Source: Cornus controversa
Lineage: Eukaryota; Streptophyta; Magnoliopsida; Cornales; Cornaceae
Direction of reading: 5' to 3'
DNA length: 64,000 nt
Assembly: GCA_026545225.1 (NCBI GenBank)
Contig: CM048846.1
Coordinates: 35,475,501 to 35,539,500 of the forward strand
The notes under the pieces were generated by a model, which was given only the letters and a program-made list of their open reading frames with translations, did no database searches and had not been told where the DNA came from. Every line of letters starts with the position of its first letter. The first letter of the stretch is position 1. Position numbers and translations under genes: made by a program. Below, in pieces: positions 10,481 through 20,397 of the stretch.

Positions 10481-12865
10481 ATGGCTGAAGTAGAGGAATT
10501 TGAAATAACACAAAAAGATGAAACATTCATTCCTCAAGTTGGATATGAAAGGAAACCAAAAGAAGGGCAGCAATTTAAATCTTTAGATGATACTTATGAT
10601 TTTTACAACAAGTATGCACGAGAAGCTGGTTTTAGTGTACGGATCGATAAGAGTAAGAAGAATAAAAAAACTGGTGAAACGAATTGGAAATAATATGTTT
10701 GTTATAAAGAAGGAGAAACAGATGAGACTTATAAAAGAAGAAAGGAAAAAGAAAAGAAAATTGAGGAGACTATTATCATAGATAGTGCCAAGAAATTTGA
10801 AAGACAACGAGGAAATGTACGTGAAGGTTGTAAAGCAAGGTTAACTGTAGTCAAACGGGATGAAAATTATATAATAAGTCAGTTCATTGAGAGCCACAAT
10901 CATCCGCTTGCAACTCCAAGAAAAATACACTTACTAAGGTCACATCGAAATGTTTCAGATGTGAAAAAAAAGTTGGCACAACAATTTGCAAGTGTAAATG
11001 TGCCTACGTGTCAACAATTTGATATCTTAGAGACACAAGCAGGGGGTATTGAAAATATTGGGTGTACTGAAAGAGACCTTAGGAATTATGAGCGAGATAT
11101 GAGGGAGAAGTTTAAAGGTCATGATGCGGATATGTTGAATGAATATTTTTTATCAAAACAAGAAAAGGATCCAAATTTTATTTTTGAGATTGACAAAGAT
11201 GATAATAATAGAATGACAAGGTGCTTTTGGGTTGACTTTAGTGCAAGGAGAGCGTACAATTTTTTTGGTGACGTGGTCGTGTTTGATACAACATACAACA
11301 CTAACCGTTACAGTATGGTATTTGCTCCACTTACAGGAGTTAATCACCATGGAAAAACAACAATTTTTGGATGTGCTTTTTTAAGTGACGAGACCATTAA
11401 GTCTTTCATTTGGCTATTTGAGACATGGCTTAAGGCAATGCCAAAGGGTCCTCCGAATGTTATTATCACTGATCAGGATCCTGCAATGACAAAGGCCATA
11501 GCTCAAGCTCTTTCACATACCTTTCATCGATATTGTATTTGGCACATCTCAAAAAAATTTGCAAAAAAGTTAGACTCAGTTGTATTTCGAGATTACTATA
11601 ATATTTTTAAATCATCTTTATGGAATTCAGATACAATAGAAGAGTTTGAAGAAAGTTGGAAGGATGCACTTGAACAAAGTAAACAACAAGATAATGATTG
11701 GTTAAGAACAATGTATGGATTGCGTGATAAGTGGGTTCCTGCATATACCAATAAATTTTTCTCAGCTGGTATGTCAAGCAGTCAAAGATCTGAAAGTTCA
11801 CATGCATTCTTCAAGAGGTATTGCTCTAAGAACAATTCTTTAATGGATTTTATTATGAGATTTAATAGGGCAGTTGGACATCTACGACATGAAGAGGTGA
11901 TTGATGATCATGCTGATAATAATGAACAACCAAACTTGAAATCCATGATGCCTATGGAGAAGCAAATGATGGGTACGTTTACAAAGAAATTTTTTCATAA
12001 ATTTCAAGAACTTTATGCCAGTAATGCTTATGTATTAAATATTATATTGGAAGATGAAAGTCAATGTGTTTATGAGGTCAATAGGGTGTACAATGGGGAT
12101 TCTAAAGTTCGACGACTTGTACACGATAAGCTAATTGATTTTGCCAAGTGCAGTTGTCAATATTTTGAATTTGAAGGCATTCCATGCAAGCATATTCTAG
12201 CATTTTTTAGAATAAAACAAGTTATATTTTTGCCAAAACAATATATCATGAAAAGATGGACAAAGTTTGCAAGAGGTGGAAGCATTATTGGTAAAGATGG
12301 TATAGAGATTAAAGATGCACAAGATAGGTCAGTTTTAGTGAGACGTACTAAAGTATCCCAAGTTGCATCAACTATAATTGATGAAGCTGTAGTCTCAGAA
12401 GAAGGTACAGAACTGTTAATAAAGACACTAGATACAATTCATGAACAACTCAAAGTCATGAATGCAAGTAAAATTGGAGAAAAAAGTGCTTCTACAGTGG
12501 AAAATCAATGGGACATTCCTCTCCAACGGACCTTTAATGATCCTCTTCAAGTTAGGGCAAAAGGATGTCGTAAACGTCTGAAGTCTTGGAGAGAGAATAG
12601 AAAGACGAATCTTAGACGTTGTCGTGGTTGTGGAGAACTTGGACAATCACATGACAAAAGAAATTGTCCAAAACTTACTAACAAGTAAGTATTATCTCTT
12701 GCTTATTATTATTAATTAAGTTATAAAATTAGCTTATTAATTTTAATTAAGTTATAAAATTATTTAGTTGTTTACCTGCATTGTTTTCTTTGTTACAGTT
12801 ATATTATAAAAAGTGAGGAGAATATTTCTTATGAGTCAGAACATATGGATGATGCATGTAATTGA
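10481..12865 (+). pseudogene. FAR1-related Mutator transposase, one internal stop
   Basis: Exon 1 runs 10481-12684, with an intron at 12685-12798 (GTAAGT...TTACAG) and exon 2 at 12799-12865. Together they make 757 codons including the stop, in one frame except TAA at 10691-10693. Domains in order: FAR1 DNA-binding region (FKSLDDTYDFYNKYAREAG, then zinc-cluster cysteines and SHNHPL after the stop); a MULE DDE core with VVFDTTYNTNRY (first Asp), VIITDQDPAM (second Asp) and SSSQRSESSHAFFKRY (likely Glu); a SWIM zinc finger CSCQYFEFEGIPCKH; and a C-terminal knuckle CRGCG...HDKRNC. The protein would excise and reinsert the element in the nucleus. Everything after the TAA is free of frameshifts, so the mutation looks recent. 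A domesticated FAR1/FHY3 gene is unlikely because matching TIRs surround it. Using GTG at 10961 as a start would be an artefact. Confidence 0.9.
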
Positions 12866-14751
12866 ATATGTTGAAGGTTTGAATTCGAAATTTTTCAATA
12901 AGTTAAAAATTATTTTATTAGCTTCCTTAGCAATAATAATAATTCCATTTACTTAATCTAAGTCAATTTGTTTTTTCTTTATATGTTTAATTATTAATTT
13001 GTTGTTAGAAATATTTTGTTCAGGTTTACAAGGGAGTGGAGAGAAGATCTTTCACTAATTAGACTTGCTTGTAGGCTTTGATGCCGAAATGTTTTTTATT
13101 TCAACTTTTCTTTTCTTCTTTACTTGTCAAAATCCTTTTTAGGCTTTGAGGTATAAATGTCTTTGAACTTTGTTAAATTTCAGATGTCTATGGAGAGATC
13201 CTTCCAACATATTTGAGCATGAGATGATGATAATGCTTATGTTGAAAAGGAATTCATTGTCGTCAGTACTATATGGAGCACATGTTCTATAAGTTCATAC
13301 CCATAACACTCCAATCAATTGACAGATTCACTTGTTAATCCTCTCAAACGCAAATTTTGTGAATCTTATCCAATAAATTGGGTAAAAACTGAACCAAAAT
13401 AAGGGAAAAGAACCATATACAGTCAATTTAGTTGAAAAAAACAAAACCATATCCGTAAAGGAAAAAAATGACAATGGAAATGACTAAGGCATTGGAGTTC
13501 AGCCATATGCTATGTCAGCGAGCAGGAACGATTCAGGGAAATAAATTATTTGAAATGACCATACACATTTATTCATATCAAAATCATAGTGGCACTCCAA
13601 AAAGCCTGAGTCACATCACCTCTTCTGATACATGGATTTAAGAAGTGGAGTGACTTGAGCTTTTGTTGGAGACTCAATATAGTTTCCCTTGTCCAAATTC
13701 TTAAATCTGAATCTAAAACCATATTTGATGAGAAATCAGTAAAGGGAATATATGCCCATTAATAGGGATCAGGAAGGAAGATGAAGCAGCCTAACCAGAG
13801 GCTAGAATCACCAACAATGTGACAATCAATGCCTATTTCACATTTTTCTAGTCACTACGGTAGGTGTAAGATAATGTCGGAAGTGATCCAGTATGCCACA
13901 AAAGGTACACAGGTCTCTTCATTAGTCCAAAATCTATAACATTGAAAACTGGATGATGGTATTTTGGAATGGAAAGAATCAACAAACAGGACAGACCTTT
14001 CCCACGTCTTATAAGCAGTAATATGCAATGTAAAAAAGCAGATGAAGTCACAAACTTCATTAAAAATTTCTGCAAGAGGCCTAACAGTTCATTGTGGTAT
14101 TAAGGGAAGGCAATAATAACAAAAAATGGACAAAGAATCCATAGCCAAAAAAAAAAAGTAGAAGTTGGAGGAGAAGCAAATGAAGGCCAAATCAGAGTAG
14201 ACTTGCATGCATCTTCTAGAAAGGTAGTGAATCATCAGAAAGTGTTAACAAGGTTTTGACACCTTCAGGAAGGGAGGGATGTAGCAGGAGAAAATCTTAA
14301 GAAATGTTACAAACTTTCAAGGACATTATGCATTACCAAGATTAGTCCCTTAGCTGGGATGCTAGGAGCCTAGGAGGGATTTAGGGAAAGATTAGAGACA
14401 GAGCTAACCTTTATCATTAATATTTTGTACAAAATGGTTCCCCTAAGACTCAAAATCCGATAAAAATTCCTACCCTCGCACTAATTCCAAAGAAAACAAA
14501 AACAAAAATAATAAGAAGAAGAAGAAAGGAAATGTCACACATTACTACAACTACAAAAACATTCTATATTCCCCCCCCCCCCCCCAAAAGGTCATATTCT
14601 CTAAAAGAAATTGTAAAACATGATCAAATTGTCAGTACACCTTAGCGTATTCTGGATTTAACTATATCTTTAAAACAGGAAAAATAAGCTTTTATTTATT
14701 TACTTGACATAATCTGACATAATATATAGATGGGATGTGAATGTTGTGCAG
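12866..14751 (+). other. Transposon interior: transposase 3' flank and captured intron-like sequence
   Basis: No protein motifs on either strand. The final part ends in GTTGTGCAG, a 3' splice site that precedes the telomere-binding-protein exon. Some of this block is therefore probably intron carried along with that exon. A poly-C run of about 17 lies at 14568-14586. Confidence 0.4.
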
Positions 14752-14881
14752 AGGACAGTTATGGAGGCAGTGACTGCTATTCTAGGTGGTGGACTACATA
14801 TTGGTGTACTTCTTCAGGGGAAGAAGATTAGGGATGATAGCAAAACTCTACAGCAGACTGGAATATCTCATGATACAATGC
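14752..14881 (+). pseudogene. Captured fragment of a telomere repeat-binding protein gene
   Basis: After the acceptor GTTGTGCAG the frame encodes RTVMEAVTAILGGGLHIGVL, then LQGKKIRDDSKTLQQTGISH. This is the central ubiquitin-like region of plant TRP/TRFL telomere repeat-binding proteins (Myb-type double-strand telomere binders). Homology stops at DTML, where the right TIR begins (14882), so the reading frame runs into the TIR and ends at TGA. Only one exon is present and the Myb domain is absent. It is in the same orientation as the transposase. Family assignment is from memory of the conserved motif. Confidence 0.8.
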
Positions 14882-15170
14882 TCGAGAATAATGAAAACTG
14901 AGAAAAAATAATAATGAAGAAGTAGACGGTGGCCGGCCTTCGTCGTAGAAAAAAAAAGAAGAAGAAAGCATACAATTTTTTATTTTAGATTAGGAAAGGC
15001 ATTAATGTAATATTAATATTCTAAAATTAAAATATAGAGAAAGTAGTTTTGTGGTTTTGATAAAAGAGGTAAGTGGGTTTGTTTAGTGGCCGTTAGATTT
15101 AATCTAATGGCCACTAATCAAAGTGTGGATAAAATCTCTTGCTCACCGGTGAGCAAGAGATCAGTACTCT
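14882..15170 (-). repeat. Right terminal inverted repeat of the Mutator-like element
   Basis: Mirror of the left repeat. The perfect 28-bp palindrome is at 15134-15161, immediately inside the end CAGTACTC. The inner boundary coincides with the edge of the captured host exon, so capture extends right up to the TIR. Confidence 0.92.
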
Positions 15171-15480
15171 ATATATATATATGTATATATATATATAGCT
15201 CAACCCAGCAGCCTAGCCCAACCTGATAATAAAAAAAAATTAAAGAAAATGCATCCCAAACCCACATATTTTTTATTTAAAAGAAAAAACTACAATAAAA
15301 CTTCATACATAATTAAAAATAAATCAACACCTATCAACAATTCAATCATCCACATTAAACAAATAAACAGGCATTGACAAAATTAACAAACAAAACAAAA
15401 AAAAAACATTTAAATAACTAAAACCTAATTAAATAATGAAAACCCAATTTCAATATCCTTAAAATTTACGGGGTATTACA
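15171..15480 (-). mobile_element. Gypsy LTR sequence, right part
   Basis: The counterpart of 7100-8737 on the other side of the Mutator element. The plus strand ends GGGGTATTACA at 15480, so the minus strand starts TGTAATACCCC, a canonical gypsy LTR 5' end. A Copia RNase H remnant follows without spacer, suggesting that this LTR inserted into a Copia element. No coding sequence. Confidence 0.5.
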
Positions 15481-15481
15481 A

Positions 15482-15800
15482 TTTCAGCATCATTGGCAAC
15501 TACACAAGCAATTTGGTTAAGAAGAATCTTGGAAGATGTTCGCAAAAAGCGATAAGCTACTCCAATTTTATGTGACAGCAAATCAGCCATTGCGATGACA
15601 AACAATCCCGACTACCATAGCCGGACAAAAACATATTGCCATCAAGCATCATCTTATTAGAGAAGTTGTGGAAGATGAAGAGATTGAACTCAAGTATTGC
15701 AAAAACGAAGATCAAGTGGCCAACATCTTCACAAAAGTTTTACCAAGAGATAAATTTCAACTTCTAATAGAAATATTGGGTGTCACAAAATGCCACTAAG
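15482..15800 (+). pseudogene. Copia RNase H C-terminus remnant and polypurine tract
   Basis: The translation reads ASLATTQAIWLRRILEDVRK, then ILCDSKSAIAMTNNPDYHSR and, one frame over, HIAIKHHLIREVVEDEEIEL, ending LGVTKCH. This is the conserved end of the Copia polyprotein (RNase H). It is broken by an in-frame TAA and a one-base insertion in an A run. AAGGGGGAA at 15798-15806 is the polypurine tract preceding the 3' LTR. No reverse transcriptase or integrase lies upstream. Confidence 0.8.
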
Positions 15801-15806
15801 GGGGAA

Positions 15807-16156
15807 TGTTAAAATTAATGCCATATGACCTATTTGTGTGTTTGTTTATTTTATGCATTGTCTAGACTTTAATGATTAAGTAGTGGGTGTGAGACAAAGT
15901 GTAATGGTGATAATGAGTGTGAGACTAAGTGTAATGGCCGAGTGTTTTGTTAGATAATGTTTGTAATGTATCAAAAGAAAAGCAAAAGGTAGAATGTAAA
16001 GTATTGCTGGACAATACACTGCAACAGCACCAATTTCCCCTGTTCTAGGACTGCTCTGTTTTCTCCTCTGTTTTGTGCCTTAACTTGCTGCTCTATTTTT
16101 CTTCTATAGTTATTCTCTATACCCAATCTTAATAGTTGGTGAATCTACGGCCAACA
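15807..16156 (+). mobile_element. Copia 3' LTR (350 bp)
   Basis: It starts TGTTAAAATTAATGCC directly after the polypurine tract and ends CGGCCAACA, giving the inverted termini TGTT/AACA of Copia LTRs. No second copy is seen within the window. The sequence right after it is the WNK pseudogene. Confidence 0.65.
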
Positions 16157-16912
16157 TTGCTGACAATCTTTGAAAAGTTTTGATGACAATCCTTGACTAG
16201 ACACTTGTCTATGAAAAGTTTCACTTCTGGATCTCATACCTTTAAAGAGAGCAGCAGGTTTTATTCCCTGTACAGGACTACTATCAGATAACTTACCAAT
16301 GTTTGGCAAAACATCAGACGTGAAAGAAAAACAATTTTTAGTTATCCTAAATAACTTACAGATGAAACCTTTTTACATTCGCTATATGGATATTCAAATG
16401 TCACCAACTCCAGCATACACATCCCAAAAGAGTATCAGCCAACTCATTGTAATCCTCATCAGAGTACAGTTTTTCTAAGTCTTCTGGTGACTGTAGCACT
16501 TCATCAATCTGAACTTGACTCCAAGCAACCCCAATTCCATCACCTTCATCAAATGCCTGGTAACTGTAAAAAATAAAACTAATGAAAGCATGTAGACAAG
16601 GAAGACTAATTTCAGAAACACAAAAAACATAAATAAGAAACAGAAAAGAAAAGAAGATCTAGGCTGCAGTTGGCTGCATAAAATTAGGTCTAAGTCGTAT
16701 CGACACTTTTATTCACAGTAATTATGATTCAGTCAGACACTTGTGAGTCTGATACTTATCCAGCACAAAATTAGGCATTGACATTCTTTGCATACATCCT
16801 TAATATTTAAAAAAAAAAAAACTAATCATAATAATTTTAGGCATTTCAGTACTCACTGGCATGCACTAGACACTCTTGAGATACTTTTATGTTCTATACT
16901 TCAATAGTATTT

Positions 16913-17092
16913 TTATTTTTCCACAATATGACCCCATAATAGGGATTGGTCAGCCAGGCTTGGAATTACGTTTGTGACAGCAGCATACATTGAGAGTTTC
17001 CTCTGTGCTCTCAGCTCATCTTGCTCAACTTTCTTCAGCAACTGCCTTTGTTCTTCAATGGACACTCTATTGTGTTCTAGATAATTAATCTC
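16913..17092 (-). pseudogene. Spc24-like kinetochore protein gene fragment inside the WNK intron
   Basis: A 59-codon open stretch on the minus strand encodes RVSIEEQRQLLKKVEQDELR, then AQRKLSMYAAVTNVIPSLAD and GHIVEK followed by TAA. This matches my recollection of plant Spc24, part of the NDC80 complex that links kinetochores to microtubules: a coiled-coil end leading into MYA-VTNIIP and the globular domain. It lies within the roughly 960-bp intron between WNK exons 2 and 3, in the same orientation. Only this piece is present. Just upstream (about 17105-17170) is a degraded duplicate of the VEQDEL-RAQ segment. Confidence 0.72.
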
Positions 17093-17406
17093 ATCGGTGA
17101 TAGCTGTGCTGTTGCAATTGGAGACAAATCAGTGATAGCTCTGTGCTCTGAACTCATCTTGCTCAACATTTTTTTAATGAGGGAAGTATCATTATAATGT
17201 ATCGTTGTACGCATAAAATGTTTTAAAAGTACAATATGATTACCAATAGGCATTAGCTCAGATGGTATGCCTACAACATAGTTTTTTTTTTTTTTGGGTA
17301 AATAGAGTTGAAACCACATAATGGGAATCTGGGCAACATAAGTAAATTCCACGGTTAGGTTGCTGAACAAACTAAGCATTTTATTTATTTTTTAAATTGA
17401 AAGATA

Positions 17407-17511
17407 AACCTAGTGGTACTTGCTCACATTTCAAAAGTAAAGTCTTAAGGGTTCAAGTTCCATTGTGAACAAAGTGGGTGTATGAGTTTCAAATAAGAAA
17501 AGAAAAAAAAT
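17407..17511 (+). mobile_element. SINE-like insertion
   Basis: It has a Pol III-type A-box-like ACCTAGTGG and B box GGTTCAAGTTCC at the right relative spacing, an A-rich tail, and near-duplicated flanks (TTGAAAGATA at 17397 and TTGAAAGGATA at 17512). It sits in the WNK intron next to the exon 2 donor. It could instead be a tRNA-derived relic with no mobility. Confidence 0.45.
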
Positions 17512-18169
17512 TTGAAAGGATACACCGTCTTGAAAGCACCTTTTCCGAGGACATCCTTGTACTGTGAAAACCCATAATCAAACATTAAAGCATGTGAACA
17601 AAAAATCACAATATGTTAAAAAATACCCGAATATATCGAGCAGTTGGATCAGTCTCAACGATATTGGGATCAGGAGGCTCCGGGTTACCGGAACTATCTC
17701 CGTTGCTATCCGAGTTCATTTCACCAAGCTGGCTTCCACATTTTAATTCAAAACTTGAAGCAGAATGAGGAAATTTTGAGTTTTGGTCACTACAAATTCC
17801 TAAACTAAACAAAAAAAAAATTCAAATTCAAACATTCGAATGAGAGCTAACCGAAATGTAACTATTGAATTGAAGCGAAACATTGTTAATCGATATACAT
17901 TGAAACATAATTACGAATGTATTATAATAATGTAACAATGATTAGAAATTTGAGGTTTTACCTGCAAAAAGAGATTGTTCTTGAGCAAAAACGACGAATA
18001 GAAAAGAAAAATTAAGAAACCTAACCCTAATCGATACACATTCAGGAAAGAGAATTTGAACAGGTGTCGTTAGATCATCCCCATCCTCTCTCTATCTCTC
18101 TAACTACTCTCTCTCTCTCTCCTGGCAACCAAAAATATGACAGCTTAAATACGTTTCCTATTTATACAT

Positions 18170-18380
18170 GAGAAATGCTAAACGTCATGAAATTATTTCA
18201 TGAATTTTATCATGAATGATGTGGCAGGTAACGTGGAGAGTTAGTATTGGTGGGATTCGGTGATAATATCATGAGACTTTGCGTATGGGGGAATCCTACC
18301 AATACTAACTCTCCACGTTACCTGCCACATCATTCATGATACAAATTCATGAAATAATTTCGTGACGTGTAGCATTGCTC
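18170..18380. mobile_element. MULE-type MITE with 9-bp target duplication
   Basis: A 211-bp foldback element with inverted arms of about 85 bp, ends GAG(A/C)AATGCTA. Exact 9-bp direct repeats TTTATACAT flank it at 18161-18169 and 18381-18389. The 9-bp target size and long arms point to a Mutator-type MITE. The arms include the shared stretch ATGATGTGGCAGGTAACGTG. Confidence 0.88.
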
Positions 18381-18900
18381 TTTATACATATCTGTTGCCA
18401 CTAATAATTAATGAAGGATAATTATGTTGTTTGGAAAAAAGTTTTACTATTATTTCGATTTTTTTTCGAATTAATGTGCTATTTATTTTATTTTTATTTT
18501 TTTTGAAAAATTTAATATTATGACTTTAATATTTTTATTATTTTTTTTGTGAAAAACAAAATTGCATTAATTCAAATCTTGGAAAAGTACATCCAAGGCC
18601 AAATATCTCATTGTAGATCAAACAAATTTTTTTTTTTTTGAGAAAAAGGCTCATTTGCTTAAAACACCGGACCATTATCTCTCTCATGAGAGTTTCTTTC
18701 CAATTTTTTTAGTGAAATATTTTTTATAATCAGTGGTGGCGCACACTAGTACACTAATAATATTGTATAACTCATTTTAGTAACGTGAATTACCACTCAT
18801 AATTATAAATATTTTCTACTGAATAAATTGTGAAAAATACTAAATGGAGATAATTTTTACTCCAAAAACATTAGTTGCCTATTACGCTGTTTACTAGTCC

Positions 18901-19514
18901 TAAGGGTGGCAATTCGTGTTCCTGTGTTATGTTCGTGTCGTGTCGTGTCGATTTATGAGTATTGTACCAAACAACTCAACCCTAACCCGACCTATTTAAT
19001 AATAATGTCAAAGACATTCAATACTAACCCAACTTGTTTATTAAACGTATTACCCGTGTCAACTCGTGTAACCTGTTAAATAAACATGTCATATAATGGC
19101 ATGACTTGTTTAATAACTTAACTTTTTTCATCCATTTAACTTAATTAATATGAGTTTCTTTACCCCTGAAAATCTCTCTGAATATCGTATAAAAAATAAA
19201 GTACATATCAATATATAAATCCTAAAATCAAACTATATTATAAATTTTGTATCTATACATAAACTCAAAAAATATACTAAGGTGATTCAACAATTGGGAA
19301 GACACCAATAATTCATATCAATAATTCATGTCGCAATCGTGTCGTAATCGTGTCGTAATTGTGTCATGGGTTAGACAGTTTAAACCCAAACCTAACTCAA
19401 TTTTTGCGTGTCGTGTTCGTGTCAACCCATTTATTAAATGTGTTGACTTACCTCAAACCCAAACTCGCTTAATTTGTGTCGTGTTGTCGTGTCGTGTCCA
19501 ATTTTGTCACCCCT
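18901..19514. mobile_element. hAT-like non-autonomous element with 8-bp target duplication
   Basis: A 614-bp element with ends TAAGGGTGGCAA and, inverted, AGGGGTGACAA. ACTAGTCC is duplicated at 18893-18900 and 19515-19522. Both subterminal regions carry multiple GTGTCGTGTCGT-type repeats, as in plant hAT MITEs. No transposase; open frames inside are repeat-driven. Confidence 0.75.
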
Positions 19515-20397
19515 ACTAGTCCATACTAGCCTAAATCCGCTATTGCAGGAGATGAGCTATTTGATATCTTTATTAATGAATAAATAATATTTGTTTGGAT
19601 TATTTCGGTAGACGAACTTTAAGAATGAACTAGAGATTAATTACTCTATTACTTATTTTGTAGAAAATTCTACTTGACATGCTTTTTCCTTCATGATATA
19701 TATCATACCAACATATAACTTAAATAACATTAAATTGTGGAATAAGTTGCATACCTTTTTAATGTATAGTATTTGATTCAAAAAATATTGTTCACATATA
19801 AGGCCAATACTTTGTAATAGAATTTTTCTAAAAACAAAGACAAATGGTGGAATTAATTTTTATCATTAATTTCAAATACAAAAGTACCAGATATGTCCTT
19901 ATATTTGCACTATAAGTCTATTTGTAAAGTAAAATAATATAGCATTAGCAATAGGCCTAGTGTCATGGTTTCTTGCTCCACATTAAATCGAATAGAAAGG
20001 GTCTTGGGCATGTAAGGGTAGGTAGGTTCCAACATCTAATAGCTTAAACTTTTGGGTTGAATAGCAGGAGTCCAGGCCATGACAAGTGGCATCAAAGTGG
20101 GCCCAATCCTTGATCTGTTATCAAGCCAAGTGTTCACACGGGTCGAGTCCGTGATTGGGTTTTTATTCGGTCAACCAATTATTAGATTAGACGGGTAAGT
20201 AGAATGGTCTGACTGCAACGAGGGTGTTGCAAGTTCAAACGAGTAGGCAACACTACCTAATAACTTAACCTTTTGAGTTAGATGGCAGGCACCCGACGCA
20301 TGACACCTAGTTTGTTGTACACAACAACAACAAAAACTTTACAATATTATTAGTATAATTGTAAATATTGGGAGAGACTGATATAACAAAATGCTTT
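19515..20397. other. No recognisable gene
   Basis: AT-rich sequence. Around 20040-20300 there are two related stretches (TTAACCTTTTGAGTTAGATG and a similar one at about 20044) that resemble LTR-end or SINE-derived repeats, but no element can be delimited. Confidence 0.4.

Larger units (their letters stand above)
8738..15170 (+). mobile_element. FAR1-type Mutator-like transposon (about 6.4 kb) with captured host fragment
   Basis: Long terminal inverted repeats at 8738-9025 and 14882-15170 bracket a FAR1-like MULE transposase gene and a captured piece of a telomere repeat-binding-protein gene. The ends read GAGTACTGATCTC. Both flanks are low-complexity TA (left also GA) repeat, so the expected 9-11 bp target duplication cannot be proven; an ATATATATA-type target is compatible. 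High TIR identity suggests recent activity, while the nonsense codon in the transposase suggests this copy is no longer autonomous. The element is inserted in gypsy LTR sequence. Confidence 0.88.
16158..17719 (-). pseudogene. WNK (with-no-lysine) protein kinase pseudogene, internally deleted
   Basis: Exon 1 (17719-17627) starts MNSDSNGDSSGNPEPPDPNI and reaches VETDPTARYIR. Exon 2 (17561-17524) encodes YKDVLGKGAFKTV, the glycine-rich loop carrying the WNK-type lysine. Exon 3 (16563-16360) encodes [19 protein letters not shown] and SPEDLEKLY, where VAW-x-QV lacks the usual subdomain II lysine as expected for WNKs. It then jumps to DEDYNELAD of subdomain IX. The catalytic loop and DLG motif are therefore deleted, with the joint at a shared Leu-Tyr. 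A 4-nt loss then shifts the frame before [20 protein letters not shown]. Exon 4 (from 16267) encodes GIKPAAL and, in a shifted frame with a stop, DPEVKLFIDKCLV. Intron boundaries are normal, so this is a DNA-level copy, not a retrocopy. WNKs regulate ion transport and the clock; this one is dead. Confidence 0.88.

Noticed and set aside
10961..12688. Separate 575-codon gene starting at GTG
   Set aside because: The frame is continuous with 10481-10693 across one TAA and with a downstream exon; plants do not normally start at GTG. It is the main part of the interrupted transposase.
16566..17380. ORF of 100 codons at 17077-17379 (minus) as a gene
   Set aside because: It overlaps the WNK intron in a frame different from the Spc24-like segment and shows no motif.
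20100..20300. Possible tRNA or SINE with a GTTCAAAC box
   Set aside because: No cloverleaf, A box or target duplication could be placed.
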